From: Pararhodobacter sp.
Lineage (GTDB): Bacteria; Pseudomonadota; Alphaproteobacteria; Rhodobacterales; Rhodobacteraceae
Direction of reading: 5' to 3'
Assembly: GCA_020832665.1 (NCBI GenBank)
Contig: JAFIEG010000038.1
Span: 1 to 40,539 of the forward strand
DNA length: 40,539 nt
Shown here: positions 1 through 7,940 of the stretch, piece after piece
Numbering within the stretch: the stretch's first letter is position 1
How the letters are laid out: each line of letters opens with the position of its first letter
The notes under the pieces: generated by a model
Seen by the model: the letters and a program-made list of their open reading frames with translations, nothing else
The model's database searches: none
Told to the model about the DNA's origin: nothing
Made by a program: the position numbers and the translations under genes

Positions 1-60
1 TTTGGTTTGCTGGGCGCGGAACCTGGTTTGGCGGCACTCGATACCGAGCGCCCTGAAACC

Positions 61-114
61 CTCGGCAGTGCCGAGCGGGGCTTGCGCCGCCGCGCACGCG
101 TTCGGCGCAAGCCC
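61..114 (-). terminator. Strong hairpins after the outer-membrane protein gene
   Basis: Seen: GGGCTTGCGCCG at 78-89 pairs perfectly with CGGCGCAAGCCC at 103-114 (12-bp stem, 13-nt loop), beginning 6 nt past the TGA of the minus-strand gene. A second inverted repeat, CTCGGCA-G-TGCCGAG, lies at 61-75. There is no T-tract, so this is either a terminator of the weak-tail kind or an mRNA 3'-end stabiliser. Confidence 0.5.
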
Positions 115-120
115 GTCGGA

Positions 121-711
121 TCAGAAGCCGAACGACACGCCCAGCGCAACGCCAGTGCCGCGAACGGCCGCGCCACCGCGGGAGCGCGCGTGCAGCACTT
201 CGCCGGTCAGGATCATGTTGTTCTGCATCATGTGCGAAACACCGACACCTGCAACCCAGCCGTTGTCGCTGCGCCGGTCGCCGCCGCCAATGGCGTCATG
301 GCTCACATGGGCAACACCGATCGAGCCGAAACCCCAGAGGCGACCTTCGTTGTCCAGCTTCGGGCCGGCCCGAAGCCGTGCCATGCCGCCCCAGTTGATG
401 TCGCGGTTGGCGGCGGTCTGATTGAAACCAGGTGCAACCATCAGTTCGCCACCGGCGACCCAGCCGCCCATATCCACATTGTAGCCGCCATGCACCGCCG
501 CGCCAACACCGGACTCACTGTCGCCGTCACGGGTGACACGGCCGAAACCAACGGTCGCGCCGATATAGGGACCTGTCCAATCAACACTGACGGGCGCCGG
601 CGCCGGCGCGGGCGCCGGAACGTAGGGCTCAGAAGGCGGAGCGCTTAATGTACCTGCGAATGCGGGTGCCGAAAAACCCGCTAGAAGCACGATGGCTATC
701 AGTTTTTTCAT
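121..711 (-). CDS. Small beta-barrel outer-membrane protein (OmpA/Opa-like porin family)
   Basis: A 196-residue protein with a clear Sec signal peptide (charged MKK, hydrophobic core, AFA cleavage site near residue 19). A Pro/Ala-repeat linker (about residues 27-38) precedes a glycine-rich, alternating beta-strand region opening with DWTGPYIGATVGFG, typical of surface-antigen/Omp_b-brl barrels of alphaproteobacteria. The chain ends in Phe, the usual C-terminal signature recognised by the BAM machinery. The ATG at 711-709 was chosen because it starts the signal peptide and has AAAGGA upstream; an upstream in-frame extension to 855 has no signal character. It probably sits in the outer membrane as an 8-strand barrel; no enzymatic role is implied. 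It stands alone, with hairpins directly downstream. Confidence 0.8.
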   Translation of the reverse strand: MKKLIAIVLLAGFSAPAFAGTLSAPPSEPYVPAPAPAPAPVSVDWTGPYIGATVGFGRVTRDGDSESGVGAAVHGGYNVDMGGWVAGGELMVAPGFNQTAANRDINWGGMARLRAGPKLDNEGRLWGFGSIGVAHVSHDAIGGGDRRSDNGWVAGVGVSHMMQNNMILTGEVLHARSRGGAAVRGTGVALGVSFGF

Positions 712-1218
712 CTGCCGTTTCCTTTCGGGCCTTGCCTGAGGCCGCTTTACTTCCTGGAGTGTAATGCGTGAGCCCTCGAAAAGGTTCCTGCACCCACCAC
801 ACATCGGCAGAAAATGCACCTGTTCGTTATATTGCGCAACCGGGACGGGCATCACTTCTCTGGCAGCGGCAATTTCTTGCGCAAAGCCCGATCAACAGTT
901 TATCACCAGGATGTGATTCATTCCCGGAACTGCCGGAAGAAATTGGCACTTTCGGCGCCGGCTGGTGCTCTGGCGCCGCCTCGGGAAGTGCGCCGGCTCC
1001 AGGCCGAAAACCATGTGTAACAGGATCAGCCGATGAAGCGCTGCATGCTGTCTGGTTTGCCACCGGCAACTGCTCTGCCGGGGTGATTCGGCAGCCCCGG
1101 TCGGGTAGGCGCAGCATCATGACGGGGCGTTTCGAAAGGGGCGTTCACACGCCATTCGGGATATCCCCGGGGCTGGACAACCCGGAGCCGAAATGCCGGT
1201 TCTGCCCCTGACCCGGCG
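712..1218. other. Intergenic region, 507 bp, without a supported gene
   Basis: Short open frames here lack start signals and family resemblance. The left part must hold the leader and promoter of the minus-strand barrel gene, but no convincing -35/-10 pair was found. At 1075-1100 two mutually exclusive hairpins overlap: CTGCCG (1075-1080)/CGGCAG (1089-1094) and CCGGGG (1079-1084)/CCCCGG (1095-1100), downstream of the VOC gene in its own direction but without a T-tract. Confidence 0.5.
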
Positions 1219-2073
1219 CTACACAGTCAGCGCTATTGCCGTGCCCCAGGGGTCGCGCAGAACCGTCTCTTCGCCTTCTTTGGCGACGGGGATGCCGGCT
1301 GCCTCGGCGCGATCGAGAATGGCCGCGCGTGTCGACGGATTGCGGGCGACAATCTCGACCGCCCCGAGCCCCGCAGCCCTCGCAGGCCGTAGCCCGGCGT
1401 GACGGCTGTTCCAGATATTGCCGGCCAGATGGTGGTGGTAGCCACCGCTGCCGAAGAAGCTGGCGCCGGGGTAGCGGCTGGCGATGTCGAGGCCCAGGAT
1501 GTCACTGTAGAAGCCATCGGCCGCGCCGGTGTCGCCCACCTGCAGATGCACATGGCCGATGATCCCGCCTTCGGGAAAACCCGTCTGGCCGCTCGTGCCC
1601 GCTGCAAGCAGGTCGGGGATATCCAGCGGCTCGGTTGCCATGTGGATCTGTCCGTTAGCGTCGCGCCAGCGCGACATCGGACGGTCGGCATAGATTTCTA
1701 TCCCGTTGCCTTCGGGGTCGGCAAGGTAGAGCGCCTCGCTGACGATGTGATCCGAGGCGCCCTGCAGCTTCACGCCCTGCTTGATGGCATGGGCCAGCCA
1801 GCGGGCCAGATCGACGCGCGTGGGCAACAGGAATGCGGTGTGGAACAGGCCGGCATTGCGCGGGTTGCGCGGCGTTGCCGCAGGGTCGGCCAGCAGCTCC
1901 AGCAGCGGGGCCGTTCCGGCCCCCAGCGTGATCGTTCGCGCGCTGCGGTCGATCACCGCCAGCCCGATCACGCGCTGATAGAAATCCGACACCTTGTCCA
2001 GATCGCGGACGCGCAGGTGCACGCGCCCGATACGCAGGGGGGCACTGGCGTGGTTGAAAAACTCGTCGGTCAT
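1219..2073 (-). CDS. Two-domain VOC (glyoxalase/extradiol dioxygenase) protein, CatE-like
   Basis: A 284-residue protein made of two vicinal-oxygen-chelate modules (about 14-130 and 172-284). Candidate metal ligands of the C-terminal module are H176 (HVHLQV), one of the H213-H215 cluster and E240 (GAVEIVAR), giving the His-His-Glu set for Fe(II)/Mn(II). The motif DPEGNGIEIYADRP near 119-132 is characteristic of the catechol-2,3-dioxygenase CatE group (Bacillus subtilis CatE), which opens catechol rings or removes quinone precursors. The ATG at 2073 was chosen with GGAGG 5 nt before it; a second ATG directly upstream (2076) is nearly equivalent. It follows a DoxX-family gene with a 58-bp gap, the same order as the Bacillus catDE operon. 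Substrate is inferred, not shown. Confidence 0.75.
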   Translation of the reverse strand: MTDEFFNHASAPLRIGRVHLRVRDLDKVSDFYQRVIGLAVIDRSARTITLGAGTAPLLELLADPAATPRNPRNAGLFHTAFLLPTRVDLARWLAHAIKQGVKLQGASDHIVSEALYLADPEGNGIEIYADRPMSRWRDANGQIHMATEPLDIPDLLAAGTSGQTGFPEGGIIGHVHLQVGDTGAADGFYSDILGLDIASRYPGASFFGSGGYHHHLAGNIWNSRHAGLRPARAAGLGAVEIVARNPSTRAAILDRAEAAGIPVAKEGEETVLRDPWGTAIALTV

Positions 2074-2131
2074 CATCGCCTCCAGCGGAAGGGTGGGTGG
2101 CCGGAACCTTTGGGCACCGGCCTTGAAGTTT

Positions 2132-2563
2132 TCAGCGCTCGCGGCCCAGCGCGAAGGCGCCATTGCCCAGAAGCGCCTGCACGATCAGTGCCACAGACCA
2201 GAATGCGGGGAATTCCCAGCCGCCGCCCTCGTTCGAGAAGAAGAAGCCGGCGCCCCAATGTGGGTAGATCGAGCCCAGCAGGATCGGCAGCAGCGCCAGC
2301 GACACCCAGCGCGACCACAGGCCGAGGATCAGCGCGATGCCGCCAAGCAGTTCGGCGATAATGACGACATAGGCAAGGAAGCCCGGAAAGCCGAGGCTTT
2401 AAAAAAAGGCGACAGTGCCCGCCGGGGTGAAGACGATCTTCATCCAGGCATGCGCCAGGAAAAAGATGCCCATTGTTACGCGCAGCATGGCGGCGGCGAG
2501 ATCGGCATTGTGGATACCGGCAAGCAGGTTTGCTCGGTCGCTGGACGGGGTGGCGTAAGTCAT
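2132..2563 (-). pseudogene. DoxX-family membrane protein (CatD-like) interrupted by an in-frame TAA
   Basis: Reading from the ATG at 2563 (GAGGAG 7 nt upstream), a DoxX-like N-terminus runs 54 residues to VAFF, then TAA at 2401-2399. Translation of the same frame continues with SLGFPGFLAYVVII and a normal DoxX remainder to TGA at 2134-2132. Suppressing the stop gives 143 residues, normal for DoxX. Both halves are in one frame, so this is a substitution (for example GAA or CAA to TAA), not an indel, although it abuts a run of seven T and three A. DoxX proteins are four-helix membrane proteins that accompany quinone/thiol-stress dioxygenases. Either a real nonsense mutation, a base-call error, or read-through; a truncated product would lack most of the membrane helices. 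Confidence 0.8.
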
Positions 2564-2684
2564 CTCAATTCTCCTCATGATGCACTGGCATCGTTGTGTG
2601 CTTCGATGCCGGCAACATGACGCCGGGCCGTTGGAATGATAATCTGCCAAGTGAGAAGATGATTGCATCCGAAATGGAAGAAAT

Positions 2685-3593
2685 TCACCAACCTACATCC
2701 CAGGGCGGCGTGCCGCGATAGCGCTCGGCCAGGAAATCGACCAGCATGCACACCTTGGCGGCCAGATGGCGGCTGTGCGGGTACAGGGCATGCACGCCAT
2801 AGGGCTCGGGCTCGAATTCGCGCAGCACCTGCCGCACGCGGCCCGCGCGCAGGGCATCGCCGGCGACGAAGCTGGGCACGCAGGCCAGGCCCAGCCCTGC
2901 CTCGGCCGCGCTCAGGCAGGCCTGGGCGTTGGAATAGCGCAGCCGGCCGCGCACCGGCACGGCGACGGCTTTGCCGTCCAACCGGAATGGCCAGCGCTCG
3001 GGTTCACGGAAATTGGTATCGAGGATGCAGCCATGCGCGGCAACATCCTGCGGGGTCTGTGGCGTGCCATGTTCCGCCAGCCAGTCCGGTGACGCGACGG
3101 TGATGATCCGCACCGCGCAAAGCTTGCGCGCGATCATGCTGGAATCGCCGGGCCGGCCCACGCGGATGGCCATGTCGAAGCCCTCATCGACCAGATTCAC
3201 CACCCGGTCGGAGAAGCTGACATCGAGCGCGATCTCGGGCCAGCGCAGGGCAAAATCGTTCAGGATCGGGGTCAGTTCCAGCCCGCCGAAGGTCAGTGGT
3301 GCCGTCAGCCGCAGCCGCCCGCGCGGGGCTTGCGTGACATCGCGCACCGCCTCGTCGAGGCTGTCGAACTCATCCAGCAGCGGGCGCAGCCGGTGGTAAT
3401 AGGCCTGCCCGGCCTCGGTGGGCGAGACGGCGCGCGTGGTGCGGTTCAGCAGCCGCACGCCCAGCGCGCCTTCCAGCCGCGAAACCAGTTTCGATGCCTG
3501 CCCCGAGGTGGTGCCCAGCCGGTTTGCGGCGGCGGTAAAGGTGCCGGTTTCCATCACGTTGGCGAACATCCGGTCACAGGTGAGGCGGTCCAT
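2685..3593 (-). CDS. LysR-family transcriptional regulator
   Basis: A 302-residue LysR protein. Residues 1-60 hold the winged helix-turn-helix (MDRLTCDRMFANVMETGTFT start, AAANRLGTTSGQASKLVSRLE recognition region), followed by the usual hinge and a periplasmic-binding-like effector domain beginning near RGRLRLTAPLTFG. It belongs by style to the AaeR/DmlR-like branch of LysR proteins. It is encoded upstream of, and in the same direction as, the DoxX and VOC genes (121-bp gap to DoxX). The link suggests it controls these aromatic/quinone-stress genes. The next LysR gene at 3805 is divergent, leaving a 211-bp shared promoter region. Confidence 0.88.
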   Translation of the reverse strand: MDRLTCDRMFANVMETGTFTAAANRLGTTSGQASKLVSRLEGALGVRLLNRTTRAVSPTEAGQAYYHRLRPLLDEFDSLDEAVRDVTQAPRGRLRLTAPLTFGGLELTPILNDFALRWPEIALDVSFSDRVVNLVDEGFDMAIRVGRPGDSSMIARKLCAVRIITVASPDWLAEHGTPQTPQDVAAHGCILDTNFREPERWPFRLDGKAVAVPVRGRLRYSNAQACLSAAEAGLGLACVPSFVAGDALRAGRVRQVLREFEPEPYGVHALYPHSRHLAAKVCMLVDFLAERYRGTPPWDVGW

Positions 3594-3804
3594 GAATTCC
3601 TGCCAGAATTGAATAAAAAGAGGCGCCGAGAGGGTATATTAAGTCGACTTTGGATGAAAAGACAGAAGCGGCGCGTTTTCTCGCCGTGTCGGTCCGTCAA
3701 ACCCGCGCCGCAAGTGCGGGTTGACGCCGTGGCACCGCTCCACTTTGCTGTCGGCGGGCAGCGGCAGGACCGGCCACAGCGGGCGGGCAAGCGGAGCGGC
3801 GAGA

Positions 3805-4719
3805 ATGGACCCACGCATTCGACTCAGGCATCTTCGCTTCTTCCTGGCGGTTGCGCATCGCGGCTCGGTGACGCGGGCCGCCGAGGCGCTGAACACCGTG
3901 CAGCCCTCGGTATCGCGCACGATCGCCGAGTTGGAAGCGATCATTGGCAAGCCCCTCTTTTCGCGCAGCAGGCGCGGGCTGGTGCCGACCGCAGCGGGCG
4001 AAACCCTGCTGCAATTCGTTGATTCGGGCCTTGCCCAGATTTCCGAAGGGGTGGCGCAAAGCACCGGGCGCGGGGCGGGCGCGGTGGTCTCGGTCGGTAT
4101 CCTGCCCAATGTCGCCAGTGCGCTGGCCCCGCAGGTGGTTGCCCGCTTCAAGCAAGGCGACCCGCAGACCATCGTGCGACTGCACACCGGCCTTGCAACG
4201 CAGATACTGGCCATGTTGCGTTCGGGTGAGATCGATTTCATCGTCGGTCGCCTGATGGAGGCCGAGCGCATTCACGGGCTCAACTTCGATCATCTTTACG
4301 ACGAGCGCCTTGCCGTCGCCTGCCGGGCCGACCATCCGTTGGCCAGGCTTGACGCACCAACGCTTTTCGACGTGGCCGGGTACGAGGTTATCCTGCCTTT
4401 GCCGGGCACGATCATCCGCAAGGAACTAAACCGGCATCTGGTGAAGATCGGCCTGACCGGGTTTCGAAACGTGCTGGAGACGATCTCGTTCGAATTCGCG
4501 CGCCGCTATGCCGCGAACACCGAGGCGGTGATCATCCTGCCCTATGGCGCGCTGAAACCCGATATCGAAACCGGTATGCTGTTCGAGCTGGATGTCGCCG
4601 GCGACCAGTTGATGGGCCCGGTGGGAATGACGCATGTTCCCGACAGGAAACTTTCTCCGCCGGCGCGCCGCCTGATGAATCTTTTCCGCGAAATATCAGA
4701 GCCGCTGCGGGCGTCATAG
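3805..4719 (+). CDS. LysR-family transcriptional regulator upstream of the TAXI-TRAP operon
   Basis: A 304-residue LysR protein with an N-terminal HTH (LRHLRFFLAVAHRGSVTRAA, then LNTVQPSVSRTIAELE) and a C-terminal effector domain; the opening resembles PcaQ/GbpR-type regulators that sense aromatic or sugar acids. The ATG at 3805 is preferred to an upstream in-frame start at 3721 because the HTH begins directly after it and GGAG lies 8 nt upstream. It precedes, in the same direction, the TAXI solute-binding protein gene (115-bp gap), from which it is separated by a terminator, so it is probably a separately transcribed local regulator of that transporter. The inducer is unknown. Confidence 0.88.
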   Translation: MDPRIRLRHLRFFLAVAHRGSVTRAAEALNTVQPSVSRTIAELEAIIGKPLFSRSRRGLVPTAAGETLLQFVDSGLAQISEGVAQSTGRGAGAVVSVGILPNVASALAPQVVARFKQGDPQTIVRLHTGLATQILAMLRSGEIDFIVGRLMEAERIHGLNFDHLYDERLAVACRADHPLARLDAPTLFDVAGYEVILPLPGTIIRKELNRHLVKIGLTGFRNVLETISFEFARRYAANTEAVIILPYGALKPDIETGMLFELDVAGDQLMGPVGMTHVPDRKLSPPARRLMNLFREISEPLRAS

Positions 4720-4740
4720 CGGTTTCGCTATAGGTTTTTT
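4716..4740 (+). terminator. Rho-independent terminator overlapping the LysR stop codon
   Basis: ATAGCG (4716-4721), loop GTTT, CGCTAT (4726-4731), then AGG and six T (4735-4740). The TAG stop of the LysR gene (4717-4719) lies inside the 5' arm. This separates the regulator from the TAXI-TRAP operon. Confidence 0.65.
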
Positions 4741-4834
4741 GCATATTGCATTTTACATGCCATCCCGTGCTGCGATGATGGTGCCAGACGCCTCCGGCAC
4801 AAGCTCCGGCCAGGCGCAGCCAGGGAGGGAAACA

Positions 4835-5866
4835 ATGTTTGCCAAAATCAGGCGCGCAGGCGCCGTCGCGGCCTTGATGGCGCTGGGCGCAACCGGAATG
4901 ACCGGCGCACAAGCGCAGAGTTATATCATCGAGGGGGCCTCGCCGGCCTCGCTGACCGGAATCATCCCGCAAACGCTGGCGCAATATGCCGCCCGAGAGG
5001 GAGTGGATCTTCAGGTGGTGCTTGGGCAGACGGCCACGCGCTCGGTGCTCAAGATCGGTGCGCGGCAGATCGGATTCTCGAATGTGCCGCCGCCGGCATT
5101 TGCCGCCATGCGGCGCGGGGTCGGCCCCTATGCCGATCAGGCCGATGCCGCACGGGCGCTGTCGGAGAATGTGCGCGCGCTCTTTGCCTTTCCCGGCGGC
5201 ACCTTCCACGCCATCGTCTGGGCCGATAGCGGCATCGAAAGCTGGGATGACGTTGCCGGACGCCGGATCTATATCGGCCCGCCTGCCGGCGCGGCGAGCG
5301 CGATGATTCAGGGCATGGTCGAGCTGTCCACCGGCGGGCTGCGCGCTGGCGATGGCTATGAGGGCATGCGCGCGCCCTGGGGCGCGGCCCAGCAGGCCTT
5401 TCAGGACGGGCAGTATGATGTCTATGTCGCCGCCGTCGCCGTGGGGCAGCAGGCGCTCAACGAACTCAGCCTGACGCGCCCGATCCGCATTCTTGGCGTG
5501 CCCGAGGAGATCGTGGAATCCGATGCCTATGCCGCCTATCTGGAAGACCAGTCGCTGGCGGCGGCCACGATCCCGGCGGGCACCTATGAGGGGCAGGTCA
5601 ACAGCGATCGTGACCTGTTCACCCCCGTTACCACGATGATGATGGCCACCCATGACGAGATACCCGAAGAGGTCGCCTATACGCTGACCCGCGTCTATTG
5701 GGAAAACCTCGACGAGATGGTGGCGAACAACGCGCTGATGCGCACCGTGCGCGAGGTCACCCCCTTCCAGGGCGTCAACGCACCGCTGCACCCGGGCGCG
5801 CTGCGTTATTACCGCGAGGTCGGCATCGACGTGCCCGAGGCGCTGCTGCCCGAGGGCGAGGGCTGA
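4835..5866 (+). CDS. TAXI-family TRAP transporter solute-binding protein
   Basis: A 343-residue periplasmic protein with a Sec signal peptide (MFAKIRRAGAVAALMALGAT start, cleavage near AQAQ at about 28). The mature part begins with YIIEGASPASLTGIIPQTLA and has the TRAP-associated extracytoplasmic immunogenic (TAXI) layout, including GRRIYIGPPAGAAS and the mobile C-terminal half. TAXI proteins bind organic anions such as dicarboxylates or glutamate and hand them to a fused permease, which is encoded next. The ATG at 4835 has GGAGG 7 nt upstream; the upstream in-frame start at 4739 would bury the signal peptide. Substrate cannot be read from the sequence; the downstream hydrolase suggests a sulfonated, phosphonate-ester or sulfate-ester-derived acid. 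Confidence 0.88.
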   Translation: MFAKIRRAGAVAALMALGATGMTGAQAQSYIIEGASPASLTGIIPQTLAQYAAREGVDLQVVLGQTATRSVLKIGARQIGFSNVPPPAFAAMRRGVGPYADQADAARALSENVRALFAFPGGTFHAIVWADSGIESWDDVAGRRIYIGPPAGAASAMIQGMVELSTGGLRAGDGYEGMRAPWGAAQQAFQDGQYDVYVAAVAVGQQALNELSLTRPIRILGVPEEIVESDAYAAYLEDQSLAAATIPAGTYEGQVNSDRDLFTPVTTMMMATHDEIPEEVAYTLTRVYWENLDEMVANNALMRTVREVTPFQGVNAPLHPGALRYYREVGIDVPEALLPEGEG

Positions 5867-5884
5867 CGCGCGGCGCACGCACCT

Positions 5885-5964
5885 GGCCCCGGTCCCATGC
5901 GGCGCAGCGGGGCCGAGCCATGACGACAGCACCATGCGGCACGGCTGGCAGTGCCAAGCCAGCC
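5885..5964 (+). other. Two hairpins between binding-protein and permease genes
   Basis: GGCCCCG (5885-5891) pairs with CGGGGCC (5908-5914); GGCTGGC (5943-5949) pairs with GCCAGCC (5958-5964). The second ends just before the GGGAG ribosome site of the permease. Such structures commonly protect binding-protein mRNA and lower downstream translation; that role is inferred. Confidence 0.5.
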
Positions 5965-5977
5965 CGGGAGCGAAGCA

Positions 5978-7900
5978 ATGACCCACTATGCCAAGGCGCT
6001 TGCCGCGCTGATCTTCCTGTTCGGTCTTTTCATCGCGGTCATCGGCATTCTCAATGTGCTTCCCGCCTGGGGCCCGATGCCGCGCGTGGGGCCCTTCCCG
6101 GTCGAATGGTACCGGGCGCTGTTCTTCTTCGCCTGCATGATGATTATCATCCTGACGCAGGCGCTGCACTGGGCGCAGGCCCCGGCATGGGGGCCGCTGC
6201 CGCCGGTGTTTCATGCCGTGCTTGCCGGGCTGACGGCGTGGTTCTGCTTCGACTATTTCATCGTGAACCGCATCCTTGCGGAATCGATCATGTTCTTCTC
6301 AGCGCGCGAAGCCTGGATCGCCAGCGGCATGACCGCCATCGTGCTGTGGGCCTGCTGGCGGGCCTGGGGGTTTCCGATCGCACTGCTGGGTGGGCTGGCC
6401 TTTCTCTATCTGGTGACCGGCGAGCACTGGCCCGGCGTGCTGGCGACCGTGCCGACGAATATCGTCGATACCATCGCGGTCAACATCTGGTATGACACCG
6501 ATCAGGGCATGCTGGGCTCGATCATGGGCATTGTGCTGGGAACGGTGCTGCCCTTCATCATACTCGGTGCTATCCTCGAAGGCTGCGGGGCAGGGGCCTC
6601 GATGATCCGCATCTCGTTTCGCCTGCTGCACCGGCTGCGCGGCGGCCCGGCCTATGCCGCCGTCAGCGCCTCGGCGCTTTTCGGCACGGTTTCGGGTTCG
6701 GCGGTGGCCAATGTCGTGGGCACCGGCGTTGTGACCATTCCAATGATCAAGCGGCGCGGCTTTCCGGCCAATTTCGCCGGTGCGGTCGAGGCCAGCGCCT
6801 CGACTGGCGGTCAGATCCTGCCACCCATCATGGGTGCCGCGGCGTTGGTCATGGCTGATTATGTGGGCGTCAGCTACCTGACCGTCATCACCGCCGTGCT
6901 GGTGCCGGCGATTGCCTATTACGCAAGCCTGGTGCTGGCCATCTTTTTCGAGGCAAATCGGCTGGAACTGGTCGATCACGATGCGCAGGAGATCGAGGTC
7001 ACGCGCCAGGACTGGCTGAACCTCATCCTGGTGGTGGCGCCGATCGCGATGGTGGTCTGGCTGCTCATCGGCGGGCAGTCGCCGGCCGGCGCCTCGATCG
7101 CGGCCATCGGCGTGCTGATTCCGCTGAGCTTCATCAACCCCGAGATCCGCCGCAAACCCTGGCAGCTGATCGTGGCGTTGTCGAATGGCGGGCGCACTGT
7201 GGGGCAACTGGCGATTGCGATTGCCATCGTCGGTATCGTCGTCTCTACCCTGGCGGCCACCGGCGTGCCCACGAAATTCGCCGTGCTGCTTTCGGCCGCC
7301 ACGGACAGCTCGCTTCTTGCCGCGCTCGTCATCGCCGCCGTCGGCTGTGTCGTGTTGGGCATGGGTATGCCGACTCTGCCCGCCTATATCGCGATCATCG
7401 TCATCATCGGCCCGACATTGCAGGGCTTCGGCATGGAGCCGCTGACTGCGCATATGTTTGTCTTCTTCTTCGGCGTGGCCTCGGTGATCACCCCGCCAGT
7501 GGCGATAGCCGCCTATGCCGCGGCTGCCATAGCCAAGGGCAAGCCGGTGATGACATCGGTTGAATGCGTGCGCATCGGTGGCATGCTGTTTCTCATCCCA
7601 TTCGCCTTTGCCTTCAGCCCCGAACTACTTGTCGGCGCCACCGGCCCGATGGAGCCGGTGGCGCTGGCGCTGGCGTCGGCGCGTCTGCTGCTGGCGCTCT
7701 ACATGTGCTCAAGCGCGCTGATCGGGTTCGACCGCGCGCGGCTTTCGGGCATCGAACGCCTGCTGCGCCTTGGCGCCACCGTGCTGCTGATCGCGGCCGA
7801 TCCCGGGGTGCAGATCATGGGGGTGGCGCTGGGGCTGGCGTTGCTGGCCTGGCATCTGCTTCGGGCCCGGCCCGGCAACGCCCGCCGCGCCGAAAACTGA
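5978..7900 (+). CDS. TRAP transporter fused permease (4TM/12TM, TAXI-associated)
   Basis: A 640-residue inner-membrane protein joining the small (DctQ-like, four helices, about residues 1-130) and large (DctM-like) subunits. The DctM part shows the family segments GTVSGSAVANVVGTG, GAVEASASTGGQILPPIMGA and GMGMPTLPAYIAI, followed by GVASVITPPVAIAAYAAAAI. It uses an ion gradient (usually sodium) to move the substrate delivered by the TAXI protein. The ATG at 5978 was chosen with GGGAG 8 nt upstream; a start at 5951 is in frame but lacks a site. Length agrees with the fused TRAP family (about 620-700). A few C-terminal helices after residue 560 are typical of the family. Confidence 0.92.
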   Translation: MTHYAKALAALIFLFGLFIAVIGILNVLPAWGPMPRVGPFPVEWYRALFFFACMMIIILTQALHWAQAPAWGPLPPVFHAVLAGLTAWFCFDYFIVNRILAESIMFFSAREAWIASGMTAIVLWACWRAWGFPIALLGGLAFLYLVTGEHWPGVLATVPTNIVDTIAVNIWYDTDQGMLGSIMGIVLGTVLPFIILGAILEGCGAGASMIRISFRLLHRLRGGPAYAAVSASALFGTVSGSAVANVVGTGVVTIPMIKRRGFPANFAGAVEASASTGGQILPPIMGAAALVMADYVGVSYLTVITAVLVPAIAYYASLVLAIFFEANRLELVDHDAQEIEVTRQDWLNLILVVAPIAMVVWLLIGGQSPAGASIAAIGVLIPLSFINPEIRRKPWQLIVALSNGGRTVGQLAIAIAIVGIVVSTLAATGVPTKFAVLLSAATDSSLLAALVIAAVGCVVLGMGMPTLPAYIAIIVIIGPTLQGFGMEPLTAHMFVFFFGVASVITPPVAIAAYAAAAIAKGKPVMTSVECVRIGGMLFLIPFAFAFSPELLVGATGPMEPVALALASARLLLALYMCSSALIGFDRARLSGIERLLRLGATVLLIAADPGVQIMGVALGLALLAWHLLRARPGNARRAEN

Positions 7901-7940
7901 AAACAAGCCAATCTCATTGGCAGGAACGGGATCGATACTC

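Noticed and set aside
2-648. Long plus-strand open frames over the left end
   Set aside because: They are antisense to the outer-membrane protein, arginine/proline-rich and resemble no family; high GC makes such frames common.
2385-2415. Frameshift in the DoxX gene at the T7A3 run
   Set aside because: Translation shows both halves in the same frame, so a substitution producing TAA is the simpler reading.
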